In this document: positions 37,299 to 48,142 of the stretch, in pieces
Position numbering within the stretch: the stretch's first letter is position 1
Layout of the letters: each line of letters starts with the position of its first letter
Assembly: GCF_021283305.1 (NCBI RefSeq)
Contig: NZ_JAJSOK010000004.1
Location: 124,001 to 188,000 of the forward strand
DNA: 64,000 nucleotides
Origin: Pseudonocardia kujensis
GTDB taxonomy: Bacteria > Actinomycetota > Actinomycetes > Mycobacteriales > Pseudonocardiaceae
Direction of reading: 5' to 3'
The notes under the pieces: generated by a model
The model's input: the letters and a program-made list of their open reading frames with translations, nothing else
What the model was told of the DNA's origin: nothing
Database searches by the model: none
Position numbers and translations under genes: made by a program

Positions 37299-37311
<13 letters not shown>
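36412..37311 (+). CDS. Conserved actinobacterial protein, sometimes labelled 3-methyladenine DNA glycosylase
   Basis: A 299-residue soluble protein with conserved blocks [56 protein letters not shown] and [21 protein letters not shown] recall similar proteins being labelled 3-methyladenine DNA glycosylase in actinobacterial genomes, but I see neither a helix-hairpin-helix nor an Mpg-type fold here, so I do not trust that name. The conserved His, Cys and Trp residues ([10 protein letters not shown]) suggest a catalytic or metal site. GTG start after TACCGT (36398-36403). It converges on gcvP with a 13-base overlap. Confidence 0.65.
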
Positions 37312-40223
<2,912 letters not shown>

Positions 40224-40289
40224 GAGGACGACCTTTCGGGCGGTGGGCAGGACGGCATGCCGGTCGTGCTGCCCTCCCCCTCTGTCCCC

Positions 40290-40485
40290 ACCCGGGTACC
40301 CGGGTGCCTGAGAGATTCACCCGGCCGGAGCCGGGCTTTCCCCGTCGGCGGACGCCGGCCCGGTGGCCGGCGTCGCTTTCCAGAGGCGTCTCGCCCGCGC
40401 GGTCTCGGGTGCCTGAGAGGTTCCGGGGAGGAGTTGCTCCTTCGGCGCCCGGTCCACGTGCGACCGGGTCTCTCCCGCGCGGGTT
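40290..40485 (-). promoter_or_regulatory. Tandem glycine riboswitch of gcvP
   Basis: Read on the minus strand, the gcvP leader contains two glycine aptamers. The first has GGGAGAGACC, GCCGAAGGAGCAA (40446-40434) and CTCTCAGGCACC (40419-40408). The second has GGCGAGACGCC and CTCTCAGGCACC (40314-40303). The second is followed by the self-complementary CCCGGGTACCCGGG (40291-40304), which overlaps the aptamer end and could switch pairing. The CTCAGGCA blocks are invariant in this class. About 70 bases separate it from the start codon. Confidence 0.9.
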
Positions 40486-40501
40486 CGGCGACTGCCCACC
40501 C

Positions 40502-40507
40502 AGCCTA
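40502..40507 (-). promoter_or_regulatory. -10 box of gcvP riboswitch transcript
   Basis: TAGGCT on the minus strand, placing the transcript start near 40495, just before the first aptamer. No good -35 is seen. Confidence 0.45.
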
Positions 40508-40600
40508 GCGCCGGATCCCGTGGTTCCACCCGAGGAGCCGCGCCGGGATCCCCCGGACTCGCCGCATGAGCGGCCAGGACCGCAGTACGCGCCCGAGGCG

Positions 40601-41227
40601 TCAGCTGATGGCGCGGCGGGCGCGGCGACGGGAGAGCTCGTCCTCGGGCGCCTCGTCGACCGAACCGCCGTCCGCGCGCTCGACCGGGAAGTCCTTGATC
40701 GAGCCGCTGATCTCGCGCATCGCGCCGGAGACCGCGATCCCGAACACGCCCTGGCCGCCCTGCAGCAGGTCGACGACCTCCTCGGGCGAGGTGCACTCGT
40801 AGACCGTGGTGCCGTCGGAGAAGAGGGTGATCTGAGCGAGATCTCTTATCCCGCGCCGGCGCAGGTGCTCGACCGCGACCCGGATGTTCTGCAGGGAGAC
40901 CCCGGCGTCGAGCAGGCGCTTGACGACCTTGAGGACCAGGACGTCCTTGAACGAGTACAGCCGCTGCGACCCGGAGCCCGCGGCCCCGCGGATCGACGGG
41001 ACGACGAGCCCGGTGCGGGCCCAGTAGTCCAGCTGCCGGTAGGTGATCCCGACGACCTGGCAGGCGGTGGGACCACGGAACCCGACGAGCTGGTCCGGCA
41101 GGCCGTCGAGGCCCTCTCCGACCAGCGGGTCCGGGAAGAGCTCGCCCTGCTCGGGCCCGTCGGACGACGACCCGTCCACGGCACTCCCTCCGCCGGCCGG
41201 GACCTCCTGTCCCGACGACCCACTCAC
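40601..41227 (-). CDS. MerR family regulator, Rv1830-like
   Basis: A 208-residue MerR-type regulator. The winged helix begins at about residue 50: ACQVVGITYRQLDYWARTGL, GSGSQRLYSFKDVLVLKVVK, then LLDAGVSLQNIRVAVEHLRR. The C-terminal part (ITLFSDGTTVYECTSPEEVV, LLQGGQGVFGIAVSGAMREI) is very similar to mycobacterial Rv1830, which lies in the same gcvH-garA-DUF151-gcvP neighbourhood. The ligand is unknown. A minus-strand TACCGT box (41243-41248) lies 15 bases before the GTG start. Between its stop and gcvP lies the riboswitch promoter. Confidence 0.88.
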   Translation of the reverse strand: MSGSSGQEVPAGGGSAVDGSSSDGPEQGELFPDPLVGEGLDGLPDQLVGFRGPTACQVVGITYRQLDYWARTGLVVPSIRGAAGSGSQRLYSFKDVLVLKVVKRLLDAGVSLQNIRVAVEHLRRRGIRDLAQITLFSDGTTVYECTSPEEVVDLLQGGQGVFGIAVSGAMREISGSIKDFPVERADGGSVDEAPEDELSRRRARRAIS

Positions 41228-41339
41228 CTGTTGACGGAGCCGACGGTAAGCGCGCGGACGCCGACGGTCAACGCGCCACGCCGCCGTACGACCTGCTCAT
41301 CCGGGCGTGTCGGCGATCAACCCGCACCCGGACGGACCC

Positions 41340-41816
41340 TCAGCCCGGCTGGGCGCCCCGGAAGTCCTCCGGGGATACGGAGTCGAGGAACTCGCGGAAC
41401 TTCTCGACCTCGTCCTCCTGCTCGTCCGGGATGACCAGCCCGGCCTCGGAGAGCACGCTCTCGTCGGCGTGGATCGGCACCCCGATGCGGAGCGCGAGCG
41501 CCACCGAGTCACTCGGCCGCGCGGACACCGTGATCCCGCCGTCGAAGATCAGCTCGGCGTAGAACGTGCCTTCCTGAAGATCGGTGATCCGCACCTGTTC
41601 CAGCCGCCGCCCGAGCGCGCCGATCACGTCCTTCAACAGGTCGTGGGTCAACGGACGGGCAGGCTTGACCCCCTGCTGCTCCAGCGCGATCGCGGTGGCC
41701 TCCACCGAGCCGATCCAGATCGGCAGGTAGCGGTCGCCCTGCGTCTCCCGCAACAGGAGGATGGGCTGGTTGGCGGGCAGTTCGACCCTGACTCCCACGA
41801 CGCGCATCTCGCTCAT
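41340..41816 (-). CDS. DUF151 bifunctional nuclease family protein, Rv1829-like
   Basis: A 158-residue protein of the DUF151/bifunctional nuclease family: MRVVGVRVELPANQPILLLR, YLPIWIGSVEATAIALEQQG and SARPSDSVALALRIGVPIHA are its conserved blocks. A plant member has dual RNase and DNase activity; bacterial members are uncharacterised. Position between garA and the MerR gene matches mycobacterial Rv1829. ATG 41816 follows GGAGGCGGG, and a TAGCGT box (41853-41858, minus strand) gives it its own promoter with a leader of about 30 bases. Confidence 0.88.
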   Translation of the reverse strand: MSEMRVVGVRVELPANQPILLLRETQGDRYLPIWIGSVEATAIALEQQGVKPARPLTHDLLKDVIGALGRRLEQVRITDLQEGTFYAELIFDGGITVSARPSDSVALALRIGVPIHADESVLSEAGLVIPDEQEDEVEKFREFLDSVSPEDFRGAQPG

Positions 41817-41937
41817 GCGCCCGCCTCCTCACCCTGGGGTCCGACATCCTCGACGCTACACGCGCGACCCGTGCTTCGCGCGCCTCCGGACGGGCGTCGG
41901 CGGCGACTTTTCCGCCCCGCAACGCCTCCGCGCCCGG

Positions 41938-42387
41938 TCAGCCCTCCGCCCCGGGCTCGGGCCCGGTGAGGAAGACGAGCCGGAACTTGCCGATCTGGAC
42001 CTCGTCGCCGTTGGCCAGGACCGCCGTGTCGACGGGCTCCCGGTTCACGTAGGTCCCGTTGAGGCTGCCGACGTCGACGACGACGAACTCGCCCGAGTCG
42101 CGGCGGAACTCCGCGTGCCGGCGGGACACCGTGACGTCGTCGAGGAAGATGTCGCTGTCCGGGTGCCGGCCCGCGCTCGTGGTCGGCCGGTCCAGCAGGA
42201 AACGCGATCCGGCGTTCGGTCCGCGGCGCACGACCAGCAGGGCCGAGCCGGGCGGCAGTGCGTCGACCCCCGAGACCGGCTGCTCCTGGGCGGGCGGCTC
42301 GACGTCGGCCAGGAAGTCCGCCCGGAAGACCGACGTGGTCTCCGGGGAACGCTCCGGCGGAACGCCGGGCCCGTCGTTCGTGGTCAC
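41938..42387 (-). CDS. garA: FHA domain protein GarA/OdhI
   Basis: GarA is a phosphorylation switch: when PknG/PknB phosphorylate its N-terminal threonines it folds on its own FHA domain; when unphosphorylated it inhibits 2-oxoglutarate dehydrogenase and NAD-glutamate dehydrogenase. Here the site SPETTSVFRADFL is at residues 14-26, with the tandem TT as in M. tuberculosis T21/T22. The FHA domain (about 50-140) has SAGRHPDSDIFLDDVTVSRR and VVDVGSLNGTYVN. Length 149 is normal. GGAGGAG precedes the GTG start. A TAGGTT box at 42483-42488 (minus) may be its promoter. Confidence 0.95.
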   Translation of the reverse strand: MTTNDGPGVPPERSPETTSVFRADFLADVEPPAQEQPVSGVDALPPGSALLVVRRGPNAGSRFLLDRPTTSAGRHPDSDIFLDDVTVSRRHAEFRRDSGEFVVVDVGSLNGTYVNREPVDTAVLANGDEVQIGKFRLVFLTGPEPGAEG

Positions 42388-42525
42388 CTCGGGGTCTCCT
42401 CCTGCGTGGTGCGGTCCCGGTGGCGCCGCTCGGGCGCCGCAGGGGCTTGCTGTCGTGCGGGCCGCCGCGGCACGACCCGCCGAACCTATCGTGCCGGGGC
42501 GGTGCGCGGGGGCCGGGGGACGGCG

Positions 42526-42933
42526 CTAGGCGCCGTCGACGAGCTGCCGGTAGGCCGCGGCGTCGAGCAGTCCCGCGACGGCGCCGGCGGCGTCCTCGCC
42601 GAGCTCCAGCTCGACGATCCAGCCCTCGCCGTACGCCGCCGAGTTGATCAGCTCCGGGCTGTCCTCCAGCGCCTGGTTGACGGCCGTGACCTCGCCCGCG
42701 AGCGGGGCGTAGATGTCCGACACGGACTTGGTCGACTCGACCTCGCCGAGCGCGTCGCCCTGGGCGAAACGGTCCCCCACCGTCGGGAGCTGCACGAAGA
42801 CGACGTCGCCGAGCTGCTCCTGGGCGTGGTCGGTGATGCCGACCCTGACCCGGTTCCCGTCGAGGACCCGGACCCACTCGTGGGCCTCGGTGTACCGCAG
42901 GTCGTCCGGCGTGGCGGTCTGCTCGGCAGTCAC
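42526..42933 (-). CDS. gcvH: Glycine cleavage system H protein
   Basis: Lipoyl carrier of the glycine cleavage system, shuttling the aminomethyl group from GcvP to GcvT. The 135-residue protein has the lipoylation loop [20 protein letters not shown] with the modified lysine in ESTKS, and [10 protein letters not shown] at the N-terminus. The GTG start (42933) lies 7 bases after TAGGCT, so the message is likely leaderless. The first three bases of that box are the stop codon of the upstream phosphatidyltransferase gene. Confidence 0.95.
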   Translation of the reverse strand: MTAEQTATPDDLRYTEAHEWVRVLDGNRVRVGITDHAQEQLGDVVFVQLPTVGDRFAQGDALGEVESTKSVSDIYAPLAGEVTAVNQALEDSPELINSAAYGEGWIVELELGEDAAGAVAGLLDAAAYRQLVDGA

Positions 42934-42940
42934 GCAGCGC

Positions 42941-42946
42941 AGCCTA
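42941..42946 (-). promoter_or_regulatory. -10 box of gcvH, overlapping the upstream stop codon
   Basis: TAGGCT on the minus strand, 7 bases before GTG 42933. TAG is the stop of the CDP-alcohol phosphatidyltransferase gene. Confidence 0.55.
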
Positions 42947-43549
42947 GCCCTCGGGTCGTGATCCCTCGGCGCGGACCGGTCCTGCGCGCATCGCGAGGAC
43001 GAACTGCGCGAAGTACAGCAGGCCGGACCACAGGTAGAGGGCCACGCCCCAGGCGGCGAAGGCGTACCCGAACGGCCGCGCGAGCTCGCCCCAGAACCCC
43101 GTCCGGGTGCCCAGCAGGAGCAGCGGGAAGGCGTAGAGCAGCAGGAACGTGGCCGCCTTGCCGAGGTAGACGACCGGGAACGGGCCGTAACCGTTGCGGC
43201 GCAGCACCGACACGCACAGCCCGAGCACGAGGTCGCGGGCCACGAGCACCCCGACGACCCACCACGGCACCACCTCGCGGACACCCAGCGCGACCAGAGC
43301 GGAGAGGATGTAGAGCCGGTCGACGGCCGGGTCGAGGAGCTCGCCGAGGCGTGAGTACTGGTCCAGCAGCCGGGCGAGCTTGCCGTCGGCCCAGTCCGTC
43401 ACCCCGCCGACGGCGAGGACGAGGATCGCCCACCCGTCCGCCCGCGGGCCGAGCAGCAGCCACAGGAACAGCGGGACCCCGGCGAGCCGCAGCACGCTGA
43501 GCAGGTTGGGGACGGTGAGCACCCGCTCCTGCCGGATCACCCCTGTCAC
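42944..43549 (-). CDS. CDP-alcohol phosphatidyltransferase (PgsA2-like)
   Basis: A 201-residue integral membrane enzyme that transfers a phosphatidyl group from CDP-diacylglycerol to an alcohol. The family motif D-x2-DG-x2-AR-x8-G-x3-D-x3-D is intact in [20 protein letters not shown] followed by [10 protein letters not shown]. About six hydrophobic segments follow. Its place upstream of gcvH corresponds to pgsA2 of mycobacteria. The product (phosphatidylglycerophosphate, cardiolipin or another lipid) cannot be decided. The GTG start is 7 bases after TACCCT. Confidence 0.88.
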   Translation of the reverse strand: MTGVIRQERVLTVPNLLSVLRLAGVPLFLWLLLGPRADGWAILVLAVGGVTDWADGKLARLLDQYSRLGELLDPAVDRLYILSALVALGVREVVPWWVVGVLVARDLVLGLCVSVLRRNGYGPFPVVYLGKAATFLLLYAFPLLLLGTRTGFWGELARPFGYAFAAWGVALYLWSGLLYFAQFVLAMRAGPVRAEGSRPEG

Positions 43550-43556
43550 GACGGGG

Positions 43557-43562
43557 AGGGTA
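43557..43562 (-). promoter_or_regulatory. -10 box of leaderless phosphatidyltransferase gene
   Basis: TACCCT on the minus strand, 7 bases before GTG 43549. Confidence 0.5.
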
Positions 43563-43601
43563 CCGGTGGAGATCGGCGCCCCGGCGGGCGACGATGGCCC
43601 C

Positions 43602-44111
43602 ATGGACGCCACCCGGCTGCGAGACGTGCAGGCCCCGCTGAAGAAGCAGTACAGGGAGGACCCGGAGTCCGCCGTGGTCACCCTCCACGCCGACGGCGAG
43701 CTCGACGGCACCGGCGTCGCCTGCCGGGTACGGACCGCGACCGCGCTGGCCGAGGCCGGTCTGCACCCCGCCACCGGTGGCGACGGCACCCAGCTCTGCT
43801 CCGGCGACATGCTCCTCGAGGCGCTGGTCGCCTGTGCCGGGGTCACCCTGCGGGCCGTGGCGACGTCGATGGGCCTCGAGGTCTCCGGCACCGTGCGCGC
43901 CGAGGGCGACCTGGACTTCCGCGGCACCCTCGGCGTCGACAAGGAGGCGCCGGTCGGGTTCCGCGACGTCCGCCTGTCCTTCGCGCTCGACACGACGGCC
44001 GACGACGACCAGGTCGCGAGCCTGGTCGAACTGACCGAGCGGTACTGCGTGGTGCTGCAGACGATCAAGGGCAACCCGCACACCGAGGTTGCGGTGACCA
44101 CCGCCGGGTAG
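43602..44111 (+). CDS. OsmC/Ohr family protein
   Basis: A 169-residue OsmC-fold protein. The redox cysteines are in TQLCSGDMLLEALVACAGVT, the two conserved cysteines of the peroxidase site (C-x16-C), followed by TLRAVATSMGLEVSGTVRAE and a C-terminal half with LTERYCVVLQTIKGNP. The family reduces organic hydroperoxides with thiols. A GACGAT sequence 6 bases before ATG 43602 resembles the leaderless -10 pattern. Its TAG stop forms the start of the next gene's -10 box. Confidence 0.85.
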   Translation: MDATRLRDVQAPLKKQYREDPESAVVTLHADGELDGTGVACRVRTATALAEAGLHPATGGDGTQLCSGDMLLEALVACAGVTLRAVATSMGLEVSGTVRAEGDLDFRGTLGVDKEAPVGFRDVRLSFALDTTADDDQVASLVELTERYCVVLQTIKGNPHTEVAVTTAG

Positions 44112-44114
44112 CGT
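44109..44114 (+). promoter_or_regulatory. -10 box of ThDP-enzyme gene, overlapping the osmC stop
   Basis: TAGCGT, 6 bases before ATG 44121. TAG is the stop codon of the OsmC-family gene. Confidence 0.55.
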
Positions 44115-44120
44115 CGCGGC

Positions 44121-45746
44121 ATGGCAGGACCCGAGACAGGACCCGACCCGGCCGCACGGACCACGGAAGAGCGCACGGGTGCGCAGGTGCTGCTGCGCAC
44201 CCTCGTCGACGCCGGCGTCGACGTCTGCTTCGCCAACCCCGGCACGTCCGAGATGCACCTGGTCGCGGCGCTCGACGCCGAGCCCCGGATGCGCGCGGTG
44301 CTGACCCTGTTCGAGGGCGTCGCCACCGGCGCCGCGGACGGCTACGCCCGGATGGCGGACAAGCCGGCGGCCACGCTGCTGCACCTCGGGCCCGGCCTCG
44401 CCAACGGCACGGCCAACCTGCACAACGCGCGGCGGGCCGGCACGCCGGTGGTCAACGTCGTCGGCGACCATGCGCTGGACCACAAGCCGCTCGACGCCCC
44501 GCTGGAGTCGGACGTCGACGCGCTGGCCGGGACGGTCTCGGCGCGGGTGCACCGCAGCCTCTCGACCGCGGACCTGGGCCGGGACACCGCCGACGCCGTG
44601 GCCGCGGCCTGCGGTCCGCCGCCCGCCGTCTCGACGCTGCTCGTGCCCGCCGACGTCGCCTGGAGCTCGGCCGCCGGGCTCGAGCCGGGCACCGTCGCGC
44701 CGCCGGCCGCCCCCGGCCGCGGCACCCTCGACGCCGACGGCCTGGAGTCCGCGGCCAAGGCGCTCTGGTCCGGCGAGCCGTGCACCCTGCTCGTCGGCGG
44801 CACCGGCCTGCGCGAGCGCGGACTGGTCGCGGCGCACCGGATCGCGGCCGCCACCGGGGCCCGGGTGCTGGCCGAGTGCTTCCCGACCCGGATGGAGCGC
44901 GGCGCGGGTGCCCCGCCGATCTCCCGGCTGGCCTATTCGGGCGACGTCGCCCGCAAGCAGCTCGAGGGGACCGCGCACCTCGTGCTCGCCGGGGCCGCCT
45001 CGCCCGTGACCTTCTTCGGCTACCCCGGCAAGCGCGGCGACCTGGTGCCGGAGGGTGCCACCGTCCACCGCGTCACCGACGTCGGGGCGGCCGGGACCGT
45101 GGCGCTGGAGGCGCTGGCGGACCTGGTCGCCGGGGCCGTCACCGACGTGCCGCGCGCCGAGGCCGCTCCGCCCGCGCTGCCGACGGGCCCGTTGACCGTG
45201 CAGTCGGCCGCCGAGGTCGTGGGGGCGCTGCTGCCCGAGGGCGCGATCGTGGTCGACGAGTCGGTCACCTCCGGCGCGGGCCTGCCGGAGGCCACGGCCG
45301 GGTCGGCGCGGCACGACTGGCTCACCCTGACCGGTGGGGCCATCGGGTTCGGCCTGCCCGCGGCGACGGGCGCGGCCGTCGCGTGTCCCGACCGGCCCGT
45401 CTGGTGCCTGCAGGCCGACGGCAGCGCGATGTACACGATCTCCGCGCTCTGGACCCACGCGCGGGAGAACCTCGACATCACCACGGTCGTCTACGACAAC
45501 GGCGCCTACGCGATCCTGCGGGGCGAGCTGCTCGGCGTCGGCGCGTCCCTGCCCGCGGACTCGCCGGCCCGGTCGCTGCTGGACCTCGGCTCGCCGCGGC
45601 TGGACTTCGTCGCCCTCGCCACCGGGATGGGGGTGCCCGCGGTGCGGGCGTCGACGGCCGAGGAACTGGCCGACGCGCTGCGCCGGGCCGCCGCCGAGCC
45701 CGGCCCGCACCTGGTCGCCGCCCAGGTCCCGCCGCTCGTCCCCTGA
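44121..45746 (+). CDS. Acetolactate synthase-like ThDP enzyme (benzoylformate decarboxylase/MdlC-like)
   Basis: A 541-residue thiamine-diphosphate enzyme. The PYR domain starts VLLRTLVDAGVDVCFANPGT with the catalytic glutamate in LTLFEGVATGAADGYARM. A central domain lies about 190-330, and the PP domain has the ThDP motif QADGSAMYTISALWTHAREN ending VVYDN. The FANPGTSE sequence and the lack of an FAD-specific region resemble benzoylformate decarboxylase and related orphan proteins more than the biosynthetic IlvB. No small-subunit gene is adjacent. Substrate unresolved. Probably leaderless. Confidence 0.85.
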   Translation: MAGPETGPDPAARTTEERTGAQVLLRTLVDAGVDVCFANPGTSEMHLVAALDAEPRMRAVLTLFEGVATGAADGYARMADKPAATLLHLGPGLANGTANLHNARRAGTPVVNVVGDHALDHKPLDAPLESDVDALAGTVSARVHRSLSTADLGRDTADAVAAACGPPPAVSTLLVPADVAWSSAAGLEPGTVAPPAAPGRGTLDADGLESAAKALWSGEPCTLLVGGTGLRERGLVAAHRIAAATGARVLAECFPTRMERGAGAPPISRLAYSGDVARKQLEGTAHLVLAGAASPVTFFGYPGKRGDLVPEGATVHRVTDVGAAGTVALEALADLVAGAVTDVPRAEAAPPALPTGPLTVQSAAEVVGALLPEGAIVVDESVTSGAGLPEATAGSARHDWLTLTGGAIGFGLPAATGAAVACPDRPVWCLQADGSAMYTISALWTHARENLDITTVVYDNGAYAILRGELLGVGASLPADSPARSLLDLGSPRLDFVALATGMGVPAVRASTAEELADALRRAAAEPGPHLVAAQVPPLVP

Positions 45747-45839
45747 TCTTGACCGCCGATCCCGCCGTTCGCCGCGGTGTCGTGTCGGTTCGGCGCGGGT
45801 ACCCCCGGCGGTGTGACGGGTGACCCTCGGGCGCGCCCG

Positions 45840-45845
45840 TAGGGT
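45840..45845 (+). promoter_or_regulatory. Probable -10 box of MEDS signalling operon
   Basis: TAGGGT, giving a predicted start near 45852 and a leader of about 26 bases before ATG 45878. Confidence 0.4.
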
Positions 45846-45877
45846 GGTGATCTGGTCACGAGCAGCGAGCGAGAGAC

Positions 45878-46984
45878 ATGAGCGTGCGAGCGGCAGAGGA
45901 TCTGGCGTCCGGCGACCACGCCTGCGCCGTGCCGGTCAGCGACGAGCAGCTCTGGGAGCTCACGGCGCAGTTCCTCTCCGGCGGGCTGCGCCGCAACGAG
46001 AAGGTCGTCTACTTCGACGACGGCACCTCCGAGCGGGTGCTGGAGCGGCTGACCGAGGACCGGGTGCCGGTCGCCGCCACGCTCCGCAGCGGCCAGCTGC
46101 AGGTCGTGCCCGCGGACGTCACGCGCGGGGCCTTCCGCTCCCCCGTCGCCGACGTCCGCGCCCTCCTCCACTCCTACGTCGACGGCTCGGTCGCCCAGGG
46201 CTGGTCGGGCTTCCGGATGACCGGGCAGATGAGCTACGGCGCCGACGCCCCCGCGGGCATCCCGATGACGACCTACGACGCCGCCCTCGACGACGTCGTC
46301 CGCGAGCGCCGGTTCGCCGCCCTGTGCCTCTACGACCACGGGCACTACAGCCAGGACCAGATCGAGCGGATGCGGGCGGCGCACCGCGAGGAGCTCAGCG
46401 CCCCCGCCGCCTACGACGACGGGCTGCTGCGGATCACGCAGACCGGGGTCACGGCGGTACGCCTGGCCGGCGAGGCCGACCACAGCAACCGCCCGGTGAT
46501 CCACAAGCTGATCACCGACACCCTCGACCGGGCGCTGCGCTCGGCCGACGCGCCCACGGACATCGAGCTCAACCTGGCCTCGTTGCGGTTCCTCGACGTC
46601 GCCGGGGCGGTCGCCCTGGTGCACGCCGCCGAGGAGTTCCCGAGCAGCCACCGCCTGGTGCTCGGCGACGTCCGGCCGGCCGTGCAGCGGGTGCTCGACC
46701 GGTGCGGGGCGCCGTTCGCGACCCAGCTGGTGGTCCGCGAGGCCCGGCAGCCCCCGACCCGGCTGCCCGAGCCGGCGGACGGGCCGCACGGTGCGCGCGA
46801 GCGCCGCCTCGCCGCGGCGGACCCGGCCCCGGGACCGGGTCCGGGCGGGACGGGTCCGCACGGGGCAGGTCCGCACGGGGCAGGTCCCCACGGGGCAGGG
46901 CGGGACGACACGCCCGAGGACCGCTCGGCCGACGTCCCCGACGACGGTCCCCGCCGTGAGCCCGCGACCGAGGGGGCGCCCTGA
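45878..46984 (+). CDS. MEDS-STAS sensory protein (anti-sigma factor antagonist-like)
   Basis: A 368-residue soluble signalling protein. Residues 1-165 are a MEDS (DcmR-like) sensory domain: GDHACAVPVSDEQLWELTAQ, NEKVVYFDDGTSERVLERLT, FRMTGQMSYGADAPAG and AALCLYDHGHYSQDQIERMR. Residues about 180-285 form a STAS domain (LRITQTGVTAVRLAGEADHS, IELNLASLRFLDVAGAVALV); the usual phospho-acceptor serine position (D-S/T-S-G) reads LDVAG, so phosphorylation control may be lost. A disordered tail with three GPHGA repeats follows. It overlaps the next gene by one base (TGATG), so the two are co-translated. Confidence 0.85.
   Translation: MSVRAAEDLASGDHACAVPVSDEQLWELTAQFLSGGLRRNEKVVYFDDGTSERVLERLTEDRVPVAATLRSGQLQVVPADVTRGAFRSPVADVRALLHSYVDGSVAQGWSGFRMTGQMSYGADAPAGIPMTTYDAALDDVVRERRFAALCLYDHGHYSQDQIERMRAAHREELSAPAAYDDGLLRITQTGVTAVRLAGEADHSNRPVIHKLITDTLDRALRSADAPTDIELNLASLRFLDVAGAVALVHAAEEFPSSHRLVLGDVRPAVQRVLDRCGAPFATQLVVREARQPPTRLPEPADGPHGARERRLAAADPAPGPGPGGTGPHGAGPHGAGPHGAGRDDTPEDRSADVPDDGPRREPATEGAP
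46853..46897 (+). repeat. Three in-frame 15-bp repeats
   Basis: GGTCCGCACGGGGCA twice exactly and once with one change, encoding GPHGA three times in the C-terminal tail of the MEDS-STAS protein. Confidence 0.9.
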
Positions 46985-47931
46985 TGAAGGTCGAGTCCCG
47001 CGTCCCCGCGCACACCCGGCTGCGGCACGCCGTGGAGTTCCACGACGGGCCCGCGGACCAGCTCGCGCGCGCCGTCGCCTTCGCCCGGGCCACCGTGCGC
47101 CGCGGCGAGCAGCTGGCGGTGGCGGTGCCGCCGCTGGTCGAGAAGGCCGTGTTCGACGCGGTGGGGCACGCCGGTGTCGTCGCCCTGACGGCGCCGTACG
47201 GGGCCTCCGGCGGCTCCGGGCAGACCACCGCCGCGTCCTGGGCCCGCGAGCTGCGCTCGCTGGTGCAGAGCGACGCCGGCGCCACGGTGCTGTGCGGGCA
47301 CGACCCGGCGCACGACGGCGTCGACGGCGGCTACTGGACCGAGCTCGACGCCGCGCTCAACGTCTCGCTGGCGGACCTGCCGGTGGAGCTCGTCTGCCTC
47401 TACCCCGCGTGGCCGCTGCACCTCGAGGTGCTCGAGGGCGCCCGCGCCAACCACCCGTACGTGCGCGCGGAGGGCGCGCTGACGGCCAACCCGGAGCACC
47501 GCTGCCCGCTGGAGGTCCTGCGCGGGCGGGAGCGGGCGGCGCCGCTGGTCCTGGGCCCGCCGGACGTCACCTACCGGTACAACTCCTGGCAGCTGCACGA
47601 GGTCCGCCGGATGGTCGCGCGGCTCGCGCCGGCGCTGGGCTTCGACCCGGTGCGCTCCGAGGACCTGGTGCTGGCCGTGAACGAGATCGCCACGAACGCC
47701 GTCGAGCACGGGGCGCCGCAGGCGGAGATCCAGCTGTGGGCGACCGCGGGCGGGTTGGTCTGCGAGGTGCACGACACCGGCGAGCTCGACGAACCCCTCC
47801 CCGGACTCACCGCACCGCACCCGGCGGAACCCCGCGGGCGCGGGGTCTGGATCGCGCGCCAGCTGTGCGACCTGCTGCACGTCTGGCAGGACCCGGGAGG
47901 AACGCACGTCCGGCTGCACGCGACCCCCTGA
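46984..47931 (+). CDS. MEDS-ATPase protein (RsbW-like anti-sigma regulatory kinase)
   Basis: A 315-residue partner of the preceding protein. Residues about 10-175 form a second, more divergent MEDS domain (AVAFARATVRRGEQLAVAVP, ELVCLYPAWPLHLEVLEGAR). Residues about 195-315 form a GHKL ATPase domain of the HATPase_c_2 type: N box EDLVLAVNEIATNAVEHG, G1 box VHDTG and G2 GRGVWIARQLCD. There is no phospho-accepting histidine domain, so it is an anti-sigma-type Ser/Thr kinase, not a two-component kinase. Pairing STAS and ATPase genes, each with a MEDS sensor, suggests a partner-switch module that reads the same ligand twice. Confidence 0.85.
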   Translation: MKVESRVPAHTRLRHAVEFHDGPADQLARAVAFARATVRRGEQLAVAVPPLVEKAVFDAVGHAGVVALTAPYGASGGSGQTTAASWARELRSLVQSDAGATVLCGHDPAHDGVDGGYWTELDAALNVSLADLPVELVCLYPAWPLHLEVLEGARANHPYVRAEGALTANPEHRCPLEVLRGRERAAPLVLGPPDVTYRYNSWQLHEVRRMVARLAPALGFDPVRSEDLVLAVNEIATNAVEHGAPQAEIQLWATAGGLVCEVHDTGELDEPLPGLTAPHPAEPRGRGVWIARQLCDLLHVWQDPGGTHVRLHATP

Positions 47932-48142
47932 CCGGGGGCGGCGAAGGCCGCGTTAAGATCGCTCCCGGGCGTCATCACTTGGGCTGTACCTGCGGTTTGT
48001 CAATTGGGTACGTGCAGATCGTAACTGTGACGAAACAGCCTCTTGGCAATCCGGGTCGTCGGGAGAACACTGTTCGGCGGCACGGAGCCCACGAGGCGTG
48101 CCCACGGGTCACCAGTCGAGTACCACCACAGTCGGGATAACC
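47932..48142. promoter_or_regulatory. Promoter region of BTAD gene
   Basis: A relatively A+T-rich 211 bases. TAAGAT (47954-47959) is a good -10 candidate and TAACTG (48022-48027) a second; the spacing to TTGTCA (47998-48003) is 18 bases for the second. No hairpin after the MEDS-ATPase stop. Confidence 0.4.

Noticed and set aside
45878..47931. Classical two-component system
   Set aside because: The ATPase lacks a histidine phospho-acceptor domain and no response regulator receiver is present; the domains fit anti-sigma partner switching.
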